11,635 nt of DNA, taken from contig PQAG01000104.1 of assembly GCA_003104895.1 (NCBI GenBank), positions 1 to 11,635 on the forward strand. The letters run 5' to 3'. This stretch comes from Nitrosomonadales bacterium (lineage in GTDB: Bacteria > Pseudomonadota > Gammaproteobacteria > Burkholderiales > Sulfuricellaceae). A program made the position numbers and the translations under genes. Shown piece after piece: positions 1-7,639 of this stretch. The notes beneath the pieces are model-generated. The model had not been told where the DNA came from, made no database searches, and was given only the letters and a program-made list of their open reading frames with translations. How positions within the stretch are numbered: the first letter of the stretch is position 1; the number at the start of each line of letters is the position of its first letter.

Positions 1-1583
1 CCGAAATCCGCCAGAAACTCGCGCAGATTCACCAGCTTTTCCGGCGTCGGTCCTTCGTGGATACGGTACAGCGTGGGGTGCTTGTGCGCCTTCAGGAACT
101 CGGAGGCGCACACGTTGGCGGCCAGCATGCACTCCTCGATCACGCGGTGGGCGTCGTTGCGTTGTACCGGCACGATGCGGTCGATCTTGCCCTGATCGTT
201 GAAGATCATCTGGGTTTCAATGGTCTCGAAATCGATCGCGCCGCGCTTGGCGCGCGCCTTGACCAGCACCCGGAACAGCTTTTCCAGTTCCAGGATATGC
301 GGCAGCAGTTCCTCGTTTTCCTGCGCCGCCCTGCCCTTGGGATCGGCCAGCATCTCGGCCACGGTGGTATAGGTGAAGCGTTTGTGCGAATTCATCACTG
401 CCGGGTAGAAGCGGTACTTTTTCACCTCGCCACTGCTGTTGATGTCCATCTCGCACACCATGCACAGCCGCTCCACATTGGGATTGATGGAGCACAGGCC
501 ATTGGAAAGCTCTTCCGGCAGCATCGGGATCACCCGGCGCGGGAAATACACCGAATTGCCGCGCTCTATGGCCTCCTTGTCCAGCGGCTCGCCCGGCTTG
601 ACATAATGGCTCACGTCGGCAATCGCCACATACAGCTTCCAGCCGCCCTTGCCGAGCAGCTTCCAGCCCTTGCCCAGCGGCTTGCAGAACACGGCATCGT
701 CGAAATCGCGCGCGGTCTCGCCGTCGATGGTCACCAGCGGCAGGTCGCGGATATCCTCGCGGCCTTCATAATCCTTCTTCTGCACCTTGGGCTTGATTTT
801 CTTTGCAGCCTGCGCGACTTCCGGCGGGAATTCATTGGGCAGATTGTGCTTGCGCAGGGCAATCTCGATTTCCATCCCAGGGTCAGCATAGTTGCCCAAC
901 ACCTCGGCGATCCGCCCTATGGGCCGGTTATGCCTGGAAGGCTGTTCGACCAGTTCCACCATCACCACCTGGCCTGGCTGGGCGCCCTTGTCCGAGCCCG
1001 GCTCGATCAGGATTTCCTGGCTGATGCGCTTGTTTTCCGCCGTCACGAACAGGATGCCGTGCTCGGCATGCAACCGCCCCACCAGCAGCGTGTTGACGTG
1101 TTCCAGCACCTCGACGATGCTGCCTTCCGGCCGGCCGCGACGGTCAACGCCGATCTGGCGCGCCATGACGCGGTCGCCATGCAGCACCTTGTCCATCTGC
1201 TTGCCGGACAGGAACAGATCGGGGCTGCCATCGTCCGGGACCAGAAACCCGAAACCATCCGGATGGCCCTGCACCGTGCCCTTGATGAGGTCCAGCTTCT
1301 CCACCAGGCAGATGGCGTTCTTGCGGTTGCGCATGATCTGGCCATCGCGCTCCATCGCCCGCAGGCGGCGGGCGAAGATTTCGGCGTCCTCCTCACTCAG
1401 GCCGAGCAGCTTGATCAGCTTCCCGTCACTGATGGGCGCACCCTGTTCTTCAAGAATTTCCAGCACGAACTCGCGGCTCGGCAGTGGTTTTTCGTAATTT
1501 TTGCTTTCGCGCTCGAAGTAGGGATCACGAGTTTTGCCGCTTTTTTTGGCGGCCTTGCTATTTTGATTTGACAAAAGTTTCAT
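1..1583 (-). CDS. rnr: Ribonuclease R, 5' part (C-terminus beyond the left edge)
   Basis: This is a 3'-to-5' exoribonuclease of the RNB/RNase II family that degrades structured RNA in mRNA turnover, rRNA quality control and tmRNA-linked decay. About 527 codons are present. Seen: a basic N-terminal tail (1-35), a winged-helix region (about 37-95), a cold-shock OB fold (about 98-142, with GFGFLVPDDG), then the RNB catalytic domain. The metal-binding motif DGETARDFDD starts at D287, giving D287, D293, D295 and D296 with the same spacing as E. coli RNase R D272/D278/D280/D281. Later motifs such as FPRRVIPMLPEELSNGLCS and LYRIHEGPTPEKL also fit. The tail of RNB, the S1 domain and the basic C-terminus lie outside the window. 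The ATG at 1581-1583 is used here, but AGGAA (1584-1588) directly abuts it. A TTG three codons in (1572-1574) has better spacing and is an alternative start. The gene is divergent from the adjacent tRNA-Leu. Confidence 0.96.
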   Translation of the reverse strand, partial: MKLLSNQNSKAAKKSGKTRDPYFERESKNYEKPLPSREFVLEILEEQGAPISDGKLIKLLGLSEEDAEIFARRLRAMERDGQIMRNRKNAICLVEKLDLIKGTVQGHPDGFGFLVPDDGSPDLFLSGKQMDKVLHGDRVMARQIGVDRRGRPEGSIVEVLEHVNTLLVGRLHAEHGILFVTAENKRISQEILIEPGSDKGAQPGQVVMVELVEQPSRHNRPIGRIAEVLGNYADPGMEIEIALRKHNLPNEFPPEVAQAAKKIKPKVQKKDYEGREDIRDLPLVTIDGETARDFDDAVFCKPLGKGWKLLGKGGWKLYVAIADVSHYVKPGEPLDKEAIERGNSVYFPRRVIPMLPEELSNGLCSINPNVERLCMVCEMDINSSGEVKKYRFYPAVMNSHKRFTYTTVAEMLADPKGRAAQENEELLPHILELEKLFRVLVKARAKRGAIDFETIETQMIFNDQGKIDRIVPVQRNDAHRVIEECMLAANVCASEFLKAHKHPTLYRIHEGPTPEKLVNLREFLADF

Positions 1584-1595
1584 TTCCTATAAAAT
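1568..1595 (+). promoter_or_regulatory. Sigma70-type promoter of tRNA-Leu, inside the rnr 5' end
   Basis: A perfect -35 hexamer TTGACA (1568-1573) is followed after 16 bases by TAAAAT (1590-1595), which matches the -10 consensus at five of six positions. The predicted start is near 1602, just ahead of the tRNA 5' end at 1610. The bases after the -10 (TCGCG) form a GC-rich discriminator, typical of stable-RNA promoters under stringent (ppGpp) control; that regulation is inferred. The -35 lies within rnr codons 4-6 on the opposite strand, and the -10 covers the rnr ribosome-binding region. Confidence 0.8.
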
Positions 1596-1609
1596 TCGCG
1601 TTTCTTGAA

Positions 1610-1694
1610 GCCCAGATGGCGGAATTGGTAGACGCGCACGGTTCAGGTCCGTGTGCCGCAAGGTGTGGAGGTTCGAGTCCTCTTCTGGGCACCA
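1610..1694 (+). tRNA. tRNA-Leu (anticodon CAG)
   Basis: This is an 85-base type II tRNA with encoded CCA (1692-1694) and discriminator A1691. The acceptor stem pairs GCCCAGA (1610-1616) with TCTGGGC (1684-1690). The D-loop contains the usual AATTGGTAGA. The anticodon stem is CACGG/CCGTG around loop TTCAGGT, placing anticodon CAG at 1644-1646 (reads CUG). A long variable arm (GCCGCAAGGTGT region) and a T-arm GGAGG-TTCGAGT-CCTCT with one G-U pair complete the cloverleaf. A long variable arm plus this anticodon gives leucine. It has its own promoter and terminator and is the only plus-strand gene in the window. Confidence 0.97.
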
Positions 1695-1700
1695 AATCAA

Positions 1701-1734
1701 AAAGGGCGGGTTCTTCGGAACCCGCCCTTTTTTT
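1701..1734. terminator. Bidirectional intrinsic terminator between tRNA-Leu and purA
   Basis: A perfect 13-bp inverted repeat, AAAGGGCGGGTTC (1701-1713) with GAACCCGCCCTTT (1718-1730), encloses the loop TTCG. In the tRNA direction it forms a C(UUCG)G tetraloop, an unusually stable type, followed by a run of seven T (1728-1734). In the purA direction the stem is followed by five T before a G. It lies 6 bases after the tRNA CCA end and 2 bases beyond the purA stop codon, so it can serve both convergent transcripts. Confidence 0.93.
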
Positions 1735-1736
1735 AT

Positions 1737-3047
1737 TTACTCAAACGGATGCCTTAACACGATCGTCTCTTCCCGGTCAGGGCCAGTGGAGATGATATCA
1801 ATCGGCACGCCGCAGATGGCTTCCATGCGCTTGAGATAGGCGCGTGCATTGGCCGGCAAAGCATCGTAGTCCTTCACGCCCACGGTGCTTTCCTGCCAGC
1901 CAGGCATATCCTCGTAGATCGGCTCACATTTGGCCAGCATTTCCGCACCCACCGGAAGAATGTCGGTCATGCCCCCATCCACCTTGTAGCCGGTGCACAG
2001 GCGCACCGTTTCCATGCCGTCCATGACATCCAGCTTGGTCACGCACAGGCCGGTCACACCATTGATCTGGATCGAACGCTTGAGCGCAGCCGCATCGAAC
2101 CAGCCGCAGCGGCGCGCGCGGCCCGTGGTGGCGCCAAACTCATGGCCGCGGTCAGCCATGTGCTTGCCGTTCGGGTCGAGCTTGTCCACCGCGTCATACA
2201 GTTCGGTGGGGAACGGTCCTGAACCGACGCGGGTGGTGTAGGCCTTGGTGATGCCCAGCACGTAATGCAGCATCTGCGGCCCCACGCCGCTGCCGGTCGC
2301 TGCGTTGGAGGCGATGCAGTTGCTGGAGGTCACAAAGGGGTAGGTACCGTGGTCGATATCCAGCAGCGCGCCCTGTGCGCCTTCAAACAGGATGTTCTTG
2401 CCCGCCTTGTTGGCCTCGAACAGCAGGCGCGGCACATCCGCCACCATGGGCTTGATGCGCTCGGCAATTGCCAGGACGTCATCCAGGGATTTCTGAAAAT
2501 CCACGGTCTCGGCCTTGAAATAATTTTTCAGCACAAAGTTGTGGTAATCGAGAATCTCGCCCAGTTTGGCCGCCAGACGCTCGCGGTGGAACAGATCCTG
2601 GATGCGGATGCCACGGCGCGACACCTTGTCCTCGTAGGCGGGGCCGATGCCGCGCCCGGTCGTGCCGATCTTGCCGGCGCCCTTGGCGGCCTCGCGAGCC
2701 TGATCAAGGGCCACGTGATGCGGCATGATGACGGGACAGGCTTCGGAAATTTTCAGGCGGTTCTTCACCGGCACGCCGGCCTTTTCCAGCATGTCCACTT
2801 CTTCCATCAGCGCCCAGGGGGAAACCACCACGCCGTTGCCGATGTAGCAATCGACGTTTTCGCGCAGGATGCCGGACGGGATCAGGTGCAGCACTGTTTT
2901 GGCGCCATTGATCACCAGTGTGTGGCCCGCGTTATGGCCTCCCTGGAATCGCGCTACGCCCTGGGCATGGTCGGTGAGCCAGTCGACGATCTTGCCCTTG
3001 CCTTCATCTCCCCATTGCGTGCCGATTACCACTACGTTTTTTGTCAT
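1737..3047 (-). CDS. purA: Adenylosuccinate synthetase
   Basis: This cytoplasmic enzyme condenses IMP and aspartate using GTP to give adenylosuccinate, the first committed step of AMP synthesis. From the ATG at 3045-3047 it has 436 residues, close to the 432 of E. coli. Seen: the N-terminal signature QWGDEGKGK (11-19) with catalytic D14 and P-loop-like GDEGKGK; GHTL with H42 as the second catalytic residue; and TTGRGIGPAYEDK (129-141), the IMP-binding region. The C-terminus ends RHPFE. An in-frame TTG three codons upstream (3054-3056) would also open the frame, but AGGGG (3057-3061) sits 9 bases before the ATG and abuts the TTG, so the ATG is preferred. It follows hisZ by 18 bases, is probably the last gene of the hfq operon, and ends at a bidirectional terminator. 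Confidence 0.97.
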   Translation of the reverse strand: MTKNVVVIGTQWGDEGKGKIVDWLTDHAQGVARFQGGHNAGHTLVINGAKTVLHLIPSGILRENVDCYIGNGVVVSPWALMEEVDMLEKAGVPVKNRLKISEACPVIMPHHVALDQAREAAKGAGKIGTTGRGIGPAYEDKVSRRGIRIQDLFHRERLAAKLGEILDYHNFVLKNYFKAETVDFQKSLDDVLAIAERIKPMVADVPRLLFEANKAGKNILFEGAQGALLDIDHGTYPFVTSSNCIASNAATGSGVGPQMLHYVLGITKAYTTRVGSGPFPTELYDAVDKLDPNGKHMADRGHEFGATTGRARRCGWFDAAALKRSIQINGVTGLCVTKLDVMDGMETVRLCTGYKVDGGMTDILPVGAEMLAKCEPIYEDMPGWQESTVGVKDYDALPANARAYLKRMEAICGVPIDIISTGPDREETIVLRHPFE

Positions 3048-3056
3048 GTTATCCAA

Positions 3057-3061
3057 CCCCT
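3057..3061 (-). promoter_or_regulatory. Shine-Dalgarno of purA, deciding its start
   Basis: AGGGG on the minus strand lies 9 bases upstream of the ATG at 3045-3047. It directly touches the alternative TTG at 3054-3056, which argues for the ATG. It falls in the 18-base gap after the hisZ stop. Confidence 0.7.
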
Positions 3062-3065
3062 AAGA

Positions 3066-4226
3066 CTAAATTTTTTCTACTTGCCAGTTATTGTCGCGCA
3101 GAACCAGAATCCGGTCGCAATTCAGTTCACCGCGTTGTGAGTCGTGGCCGGGCAGATTCACCACTACCACTTCTCCCTGATTCCGCAGCGCCTCGATTTT
3201 TTCCTCCAGCGCCGCATCTTCTTCGGCAAAAGGAGCAAGAATGCCAGGAACCGCTTCTGCAGGCCCCAAAGCTCTGCACAGCACCCGCAAATCCATGCTG
3301 AAACCTGTTGCCGGACGGGCGCGGCCAAATACACTGCCCACCTCATCGTAACGCCCCCCCTTGGCCACCGCCTGCGCCTGCCCGGGAAGATAGGCGGCGA
3401 ATACCACGCCGCTGTGGTAATGGTAGCCACGCAGTTCTGCCAGATCAAAGGCAACACCGGCAACCATCCCGCTCACCCGGCTGGAGATGCTGCGCAAATC
3501 GTCCAGGGCGCGCCGGATTTCGGGAAAAGCAGGAAGGTTCTGCTGCGCCCGCTCCAGGATTTCCATGCCGCCATAAAGCTGCGGCAACAGCAGTACCGCA
3601 TCACGGAGAACGCCATCCAGTCCTTGCGCCAGCTCGGCAATGGACGGGATATCCTTACCCTGCAAGGCCTGAAACAGTGCCGCTTCAAGGTCGGCAGAAA
3701 CACCGCCCCGCTCCATCAGTGCCTGGAAAATGCCGACATGGCCAATATCCAAGTGGACATCCTGAACGCCAATTTTCCTGAACGCCTTCAGCATCAGTTG
3801 CTGAATCTCGACATCGCTTTCCAGGCCTGCATGGCCAAACAGCTCGGCACCGATCTGCAGGGGCTCGCGTGTCTGCATCATGCCGTCAGGCAGGGCATGA
3901 AGCACGCTGCCTGCATAGCAGAGGCGCACCACACCATCGCGGTTGAGCAAATGGGCGTCAACGCGGGCTGCCTGGGGCGTGATATCGGCACGCAGCCCCA
4001 TCATGCGCCCGGAAAGCTGGTCCACCACCTTGAAAGTCTTGAGATCCATGTCATGGCCGGTGCCGGTCAGAAGAGAGGGCAGGTATTCCAGAAGCGGCGG
4101 AATCACCTGGTGGTAGCCATGCACGTGAAACAGATCCAGCAAGCGGCGGCGCAGGCTTTCGATGCGTCGCGCCTCGGGTGGCAGAATGTCTTCGATATAT
4201 TCGGGGAGTAACCAGGTTTGCATCAT
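3066..4226 (-). CDS. hisZ: ATP phosphoribosyltransferase regulatory subunit
   Basis: HisZ is a paralogue of histidyl-tRNA synthetase that lacks aminoacylation. It forms a hetero-octamer with short-form HisG for the first step of histidine synthesis (ATP + PRPP) and carries feedback sensing by histidine. The 386-residue length is normal. Seen: the N-terminal WLLPEYIEDILPPEA typical of the family; GLRADITPQ (77-85) at the synthetase motif-2 entry; and REPLQIGAELFG (120-131), matching the HisRS QxGAExFG strand. A glycine-rich stretch QAVAKGGRYDE with GRARPATGFSMDL lies in the C-terminal part of the synthetase-like fold. Two ATGs are adjacent (4226 and 4223); the second gives the spacing M-x-x-W common in the family. 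The start overlaps the stop of the DUF2065 gene (ATGATG), indicating translational coupling. HisZ implies a short HisG elsewhere in the genome, which is not visible here. Confidence 0.94.
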   Translation of the reverse strand: MMQTWLLPEYIEDILPPEARRIESLRRRLLDLFHVHGYHQVIPPLLEYLPSLLTGTGHDMDLKTFKVVDQLSGRMMGLRADITPQAARVDAHLLNRDGVVRLCYAGSVLHALPDGMMQTREPLQIGAELFGHAGLESDVEIQQLMLKAFRKIGVQDVHLDIGHVGIFQALMERGGVSADLEAALFQALQGKDIPSIAELAQGLDGVLRDAVLLLPQLYGGMEILERAQQNLPAFPEIRRALDDLRSISSRVSGMVAGVAFDLAELRGYHYHSGVVFAAYLPGQAQAVAKGGRYDEVGSVFGRARPATGFSMDLRVLCRALGPAEAVPGILAPFAEEDAALEEKIEALRNQGEVVVVNLPGHDSQRGELNCDRILVLRDNNWQVEKI

Positions 4227-4408
4227 TTAACCAGCAATAACATCAATAAACCGCCCAGCATCGAACCCAGGCCGATAAACCGCAGCTGGCCATCGGACAG
4301 CTCGGTCATCTTGCGGAATGTTTCGCGCCACGCGGCAGGCGCCATGAACGGCAGGAGTCCTTCTAGGATCAGCATCAGGGCAAAGGCAGCAAGCAGATTC
4401 ACCTGCAT
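4223..4408 (-). CDS. DUF2065 (YjeT-like) small inner-membrane protein
   Basis: This 61-residue protein has two hydrophobic segments (about 2-20, LLAAFALMLILEGLLPFMAP, and about 44-59, FIGLGSMLGGLLMLLLV) joined by a short polar loop with WRETFRKM and the small turn DGQLRFIG. This matches the DUF2065/YjeT family, which in E. coli also sits directly after hflC and before purA. Its function is unknown; the conserved position next to hflKC suggests, without proof, a role at the membrane with that complex. Its ATG shares one base with the hflC stop (TAATG) and its TGA overlaps the hisZ start, so it is translated inside a tightly coupled run. Confidence 0.9.
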   Translation of the reverse strand: MQVNLLAAFALMLILEGLLPFMAPAAWRETFRKMTELSDGQLRFIGLGSMLGGLLMLLLVK

Positions 4409-5289
4409 TACTTGGCAGCCTTGCCGCCTGGCGCCTTCATGTATTTGAAGAATTCCGAAGTGGGCTCCAGCACCAGCACGTCAGACTTGTTCTTGAAGCT
4501 CTGACGATAGGCTTCAAGACTTCGATAGAAGGCATAGAACTCGGGGTTCTGGCCATAAGCCGCAGCGTAGGTGGCCGCTGCCTTGGCATCACCCTCGCCC
4601 TTGGTCTGCTGTGCAGTCCGGTACGCCTCGGCCAGAATCACTTCGCGCTGACGATCTGCATCGGCGCGAATTTTTTCCGATTCAGCCGAACCCTGGGAGC
4701 GCAATTCGTTGGCGACCCGCTTACGTTCGGCTTCCATGCGCTGGTAAACCGATTCGCTCACTTCCTGTGGCAGGTCCACCCGTTTCAGCCGCACATCCAT
4801 CACCTGCACGCCGATCTTGCGCGCATCCTGGTCCGCCTTCTGGCGCAGGATTTCCATGATCTTGTCACGCTCTCCGGACACCACTTCATGCACGGTACGC
4901 TTGCCGAACTCGGCGCGCAGGCTGTCATTGACCGTCTGCATCAAGCGCGTCTGGGCGCGCGCTTCGTCACCGCCCACGCTGACGTAATGCTGCTTGACAT
5001 CCACGATGCGCCATTTGACATAGGAATCCACCAGCACGTTTTTCTTTTCCGAGGTGATGAAACGCTCAGGCTCGGTAGTGTCCACCGTGCGCAGCCGGGT
5101 ATCGAAATAGCGCACGTTCTGCAGCAACGGTATCTTGAAATACAGGCCGGGCTGCTGCTTGACGGAAATGATCTCCCCGAGCTGGAACACGATCGCCTGT
5201 TGACGCTGATCTACCGTGAACACAGTCAGGCTGGAAAGAGCCAGCAGTGCCAGCAGGCCCGTTAACAAGCCACTCAAATGTTTTTTCAT
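4408..5289 (-). CDS. hflC: HflC, SPFH-family modulator of the FtsH protease
   Basis: HflC pairs with HflK in a large membrane-anchored, periplasm-facing cage around the AAA+ protease FtsH and modulates its access to membrane substrates. The 293 residues show a short cytoplasmic start (MKKH), one transmembrane segment (about 6-26) and then the SPFH/band-7 domain (VDQRQQAIVFQLGEI onward). A long charged helix (about 185-235, rich in E/K/R/A, with ANELRSQGSAESEKIRADAD) forms the coiled coil typical of the family. The C-terminal stretch FYRSLEAYRQSF with LEPTSEFFKYM is also characteristic. The Shine-Dalgarno GGGAG (5298-5302) lies 8 bases before the ATG. The start shares one base with the hflK stop (TAATG), fitting balanced HflK:HflC synthesis. 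Confidence 0.96.
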   Translation of the reverse strand: MKKHLSGLLTGLLALLALSSLTVFTVDQRQQAIVFQLGEIISVKQQPGLYFKIPLLQNVRYFDTRLRTVDTTEPERFITSEKKNVLVDSYVKWRIVDVKQHYVSVGGDEARAQTRLMQTVNDSLRAEFGKRTVHEVVSGERDKIMEILRQKADQDARKIGVQVMDVRLKRVDLPQEVSESVYQRMEAERKRVANELRSQGSAESEKIRADADRQREVILAEAYRTAQQTKGEGDAKAAATYAAAYGQNPEFYAFYRSLEAYRQSFKNKSDVLVLEPTSEFFKYMKAPGGKAAK

Positions 5290-6452
5290 TAACGTGTCTC
5301 CCGTTCACGGCTACGGAAAGCATCACGCGAGCGCGCAGTGCTGTCGGCGGGTGGCGCGGATTCCGGCAGGATGATTGGCTTGGCAGCAGATGCCTCGGGG
5401 GCGGACTGCTGGATGAGTTTGTCCAGGGGCAGGTAAAGCAGGTTGTTGCCGCCTTTCTGATCGACCAGAACCTTGCTGGTGCTGGAAAGAATCTGCTGCA
5501 TCGCGTCCAGATACAGGCGGTCACGGGTCACAGCCGGGGCCTTGTTGTATTCAGCCACGATCTGCCTGAAGCGCGAGGCATCACCCTCGGCGCTGGCGAT
5601 CACGCGCTGCTTGTATCCATTGGCCTCTTCCAGCAGGCGCGAAGCCGCGCCACGCGCCTTGGGCACCACATCGTTGGCGTAGGCCTGGCCTTCGTTTTTC
5701 TGCCGCTCCTTGTCCTGCCCTGCTTTCACGGCATCGTCAAACGCCGCCTGCACCTGCTCCGGCGGCTGGGCATTCTGCATCGTCACCTTGCTGATGTTGA
5801 TGCCGGTCTTGTAACGGTCAAGAATTTCCTGCATCAGTTTGGTCGCCCGGGCCGCCACTTCGGCGCGCCCCTCATACAGCACGAAATCCATCTTGTTCTT
5901 GCCCACGATTTCACGAATCGCGGTTTCTGCAGCGTTGAGCACCGCGTCTTCAGGGTGGCGGTTGTTGAACAGAAACTCTTCCGGGCTTTTCAGGATGTAC
6001 TGCACGGCAAACTGGATATCGATGATGTTCTCGTCGTCGGTCAGCATCAGGGATTCTTTCAGGACCTTGCTCTTGACGTTGTTGCGGTACCCCACTTCCA
6101 CCGTGCGCACCTGTTCCACGTTCACCACTTCAACACTTTCAAAGGGATAGGGAAGGTGCCAGCGCGGGCCGGACTGTGTGGTTTCCAGGTATTTGCCAAA
6201 GCGCAGCACCACGCCCCGCTCCCCGGCATTGACGATATAGAAGCCGCTGCCGATCCAGACCAGGAGCGCCAGAGCCGCGATCAGCCCCATGCCGCCAAAA
6301 GCTTTCGGCCCCATGGGGGCGCCACCGCCTGACGATGCCGCCTTGCCGCCAAACATGGCGTTGAGCTTCTGGTTGAATTTTCGCCACAACTCGTCGAGAT
6401 CGGGCGGGCCACCACTATTTTTCTTGCCCCAGTCGGGATCGTTCCAGGCCAT
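5289..6452 (-). CDS. hflK: HflK, SPFH-family modulator of the FtsH protease
   Basis: This is the partner of HflC in the HflKC-FtsH assembly. Its 387 residues begin with a cytoplasmic tail rich in Gly, Asn and Pro (MAWNDPDWGKKNSGGPPDLD), followed by LWRKFNQKLNAMFGG, the usual HflK N-terminus. One transmembrane segment follows (about 55-74), then the SPFH domain (NAGERGVVLRFGKY, then GPRWHLPYPFE). An Ala/Glu-rich helix (about 225-310, with KNEGQAYANDVVPKARG and ASRLLEEANGYKQRV) and DRLYLDAMQQILSSTSKVLVD near the C-terminus complete the family pattern. The final ~45 residues are polar and Pro/Ser/Ala rich. The Shine-Dalgarno is poor (GGAA about 12 bases from the ATG). It follows hflX after 33 bases with no terminator-like structure, so co-transcription is likely. 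Confidence 0.96.
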   Translation of the reverse strand: MAWNDPDWGKKNSGGPPDLDELWRKFNQKLNAMFGGKAASSGGGAPMGPKAFGGMGLIAALALLVWIGSGFYIVNAGERGVVLRFGKYLETTQSGPRWHLPYPFESVEVVNVEQVRTVEVGYRNNVKSKVLKESLMLTDDENIIDIQFAVQYILKSPEEFLFNNRHPEDAVLNAAETAIREIVGKNKMDFVLYEGRAEVAARATKLMQEILDRYKTGINISKVTMQNAQPPEQVQAAFDDAVKAGQDKERQKNEGQAYANDVVPKARGAASRLLEEANGYKQRVIASAEGDASRFRQIVAEYNKAPAVTRDRLYLDAMQQILSSTSKVLVDQKGGNNLLYLPLDKLIQQSAPEASAAKPIILPESAPPADSTARSRDAFRSRERETR

Positions 6453-6485
6453 TTTTTATTTAGTTTCCAGATTGATTTAACAAGC

Positions 6486-7628
6486 TCAATGGGTTGGAGC
6501 ATCAGCAGTCACTGCCACGCCGGGCGCCGAAGTCTCGGCCCGAAGCTTTTCGCCAAACTCGGCCAGGACATCGCGGATCAGATCCATCCCAGCGCCGGTC
6601 AGCGCGCTGACGTGAACGCCCGTGATTCTACCATACTCGTCGCGCTCCACGCCCGGCGCCTGGCCTTTGAGATCAATTTTGTTGAACAGCATGATCTGTG
6701 GCGCGTTGGCCCCGATTTCCGTGAGGACGGCATTGACTTCATCGATTTGCTGTTCGCGATTGGGGCTGGCGCTATCCACTGCGTGCAGCAGCAAATCCGC
6801 CTCGAGCGCCTCGGTCAGGGTGGAGCGGAAAGCCGCCACCAGGGTATGGGGAAGGTGCTTGATGAAGCCCACCGTGTCGGAAAGCACCACCTCGCCCGCA
6901 ACGCCCAGGTACAGGCGGCGCGAAGTGGTATCGAGCGTGGCAAAAAGCTGGTCGGCCGCATAGGCATTGGCATGCGTCAGCCGGTTGAAGAGCGTGGATT
7001 TGCCGGCATTGGTATAGCCCACCAGGGAAACCGACAGCACCTTGCCGCGCGCCCGGGCGCGCCGCTGCACCTGGTGCTGTCGTTTGAGCTTGACCAGTTT
7101 CTCCTTGAGCAGCTTGACCCGCTTGCCCAGCAGTCGCCGGTCGGTTTCCAGCTGCGTTTCGCCTGGCCCGCGCAGGCCGATACCGCCTTTCTGGCGCTCG
7201 AGGTGGGTCCAGCCGCGCACCAGGCGCGTGGCCAGATGCTCCAGCTGCGCCAGTTCCACCTGCAGCTTGCCTTCATGGCTGCGCGCGCGCTGGGCAAAAA
7301 TATCGAGGATCAGGGTGGTGCGGTCTATGACCCGGGTTTTCAGACGCTGTTCCAGATTGCGCTGCTGGCCGGCAGAAAGTTCGTGATTGAAAATGACCAT
7401 GCCGGCACCGGCTTCCCGCAGCACGCCGCCAATCTCTTCCACCTTGCCGCTGCCTGCGAAAAATGCCGCATCCGGCCGTGAACGCTTGCCTTCAACGACT
7501 GCCGCTACCTGCACACCCGCACTTTCAGCCAACTGCTTCAGTTCTTCCAGGCTTTCGGCGTAATCCGTATCGCCAAAATCGAGACTTACCAGCACGGCGG
7601 CATCTGCGCCGCCGGGACGATCAAACAT
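6486..7628 (-). CDS. hflX: HflX, ribosome-associated GTPase
   Basis: HflX is an OBG/HflX-family GTPase that binds 50S subunits and splits stalled or hibernating 70S ribosomes, notably after heat stress. The 380-residue protein shows the N-terminal HflX domain with FAGSGKVEEI (57-66), FNHELSAGQQRNLE (80-93) and DRTTLILDIFAQRA (102-115). GGIGLRGPGETQLETDRR (148-165) follows, then a coiled-coil linker (about 166-195). The G domain has G1 GYTNAGKS (204-211), G2 around TLDTT (231-235), G3 DTVG (251-254), G4 NKID (316-319) and G5 SAL (341-343), all intact. A short Ala/Thr-rich tail ends the protein. It starts 11 bases after the hfq stop with no clear Shine-Dalgarno, so translation may depend on coupling to hfq, as suggested by their near-universal adjacency. 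Confidence 0.97.
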   Translation of the reverse strand: MFDRPGGADAAVLVSLDFGDTDYAESLEELKQLAESAGVQVAAVVEGKRSRPDAAFFAGSGKVEEIGGVLREAGAGMVIFNHELSAGQQRNLEQRLKTRVIDRTTLILDIFAQRARSHEGKLQVELAQLEHLATRLVRGWTHLERQKGGIGLRGPGETQLETDRRLLGKRVKLLKEKLVKLKRQHQVQRRARARGKVLSVSLVGYTNAGKSTLFNRLTHANAYAADQLFATLDTTSRRLYLGVAGEVVLSDTVGFIKHLPHTLVAAFRSTLTEALEADLLLHAVDSASPNREQQIDEVNAVLTEIGANAPQIMLFNKIDLKGQAPGVERDEYGRITGVHVSALTGAGMDLIRDVLAEFGEKLRAETSAPGVAVTADAPTH

Positions 7629-7639
7629 GGGCAGGGAAC

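Noticed and set aside
57..1571. Long plus-strand open frame of 504 codons opposite rnr
   Set aside because: It is the antisense shadow of RNase R; the minus strand encodes intact RNB motifs, and the plus-strand product has no recognisable domain and a skewed composition.
2265..4211. Plus-strand open frames of 291 and 355 codons opposite purA and hisZ
   Set aside because: Both lie over well-identified minus-strand enzymes and show the same antisense composition.
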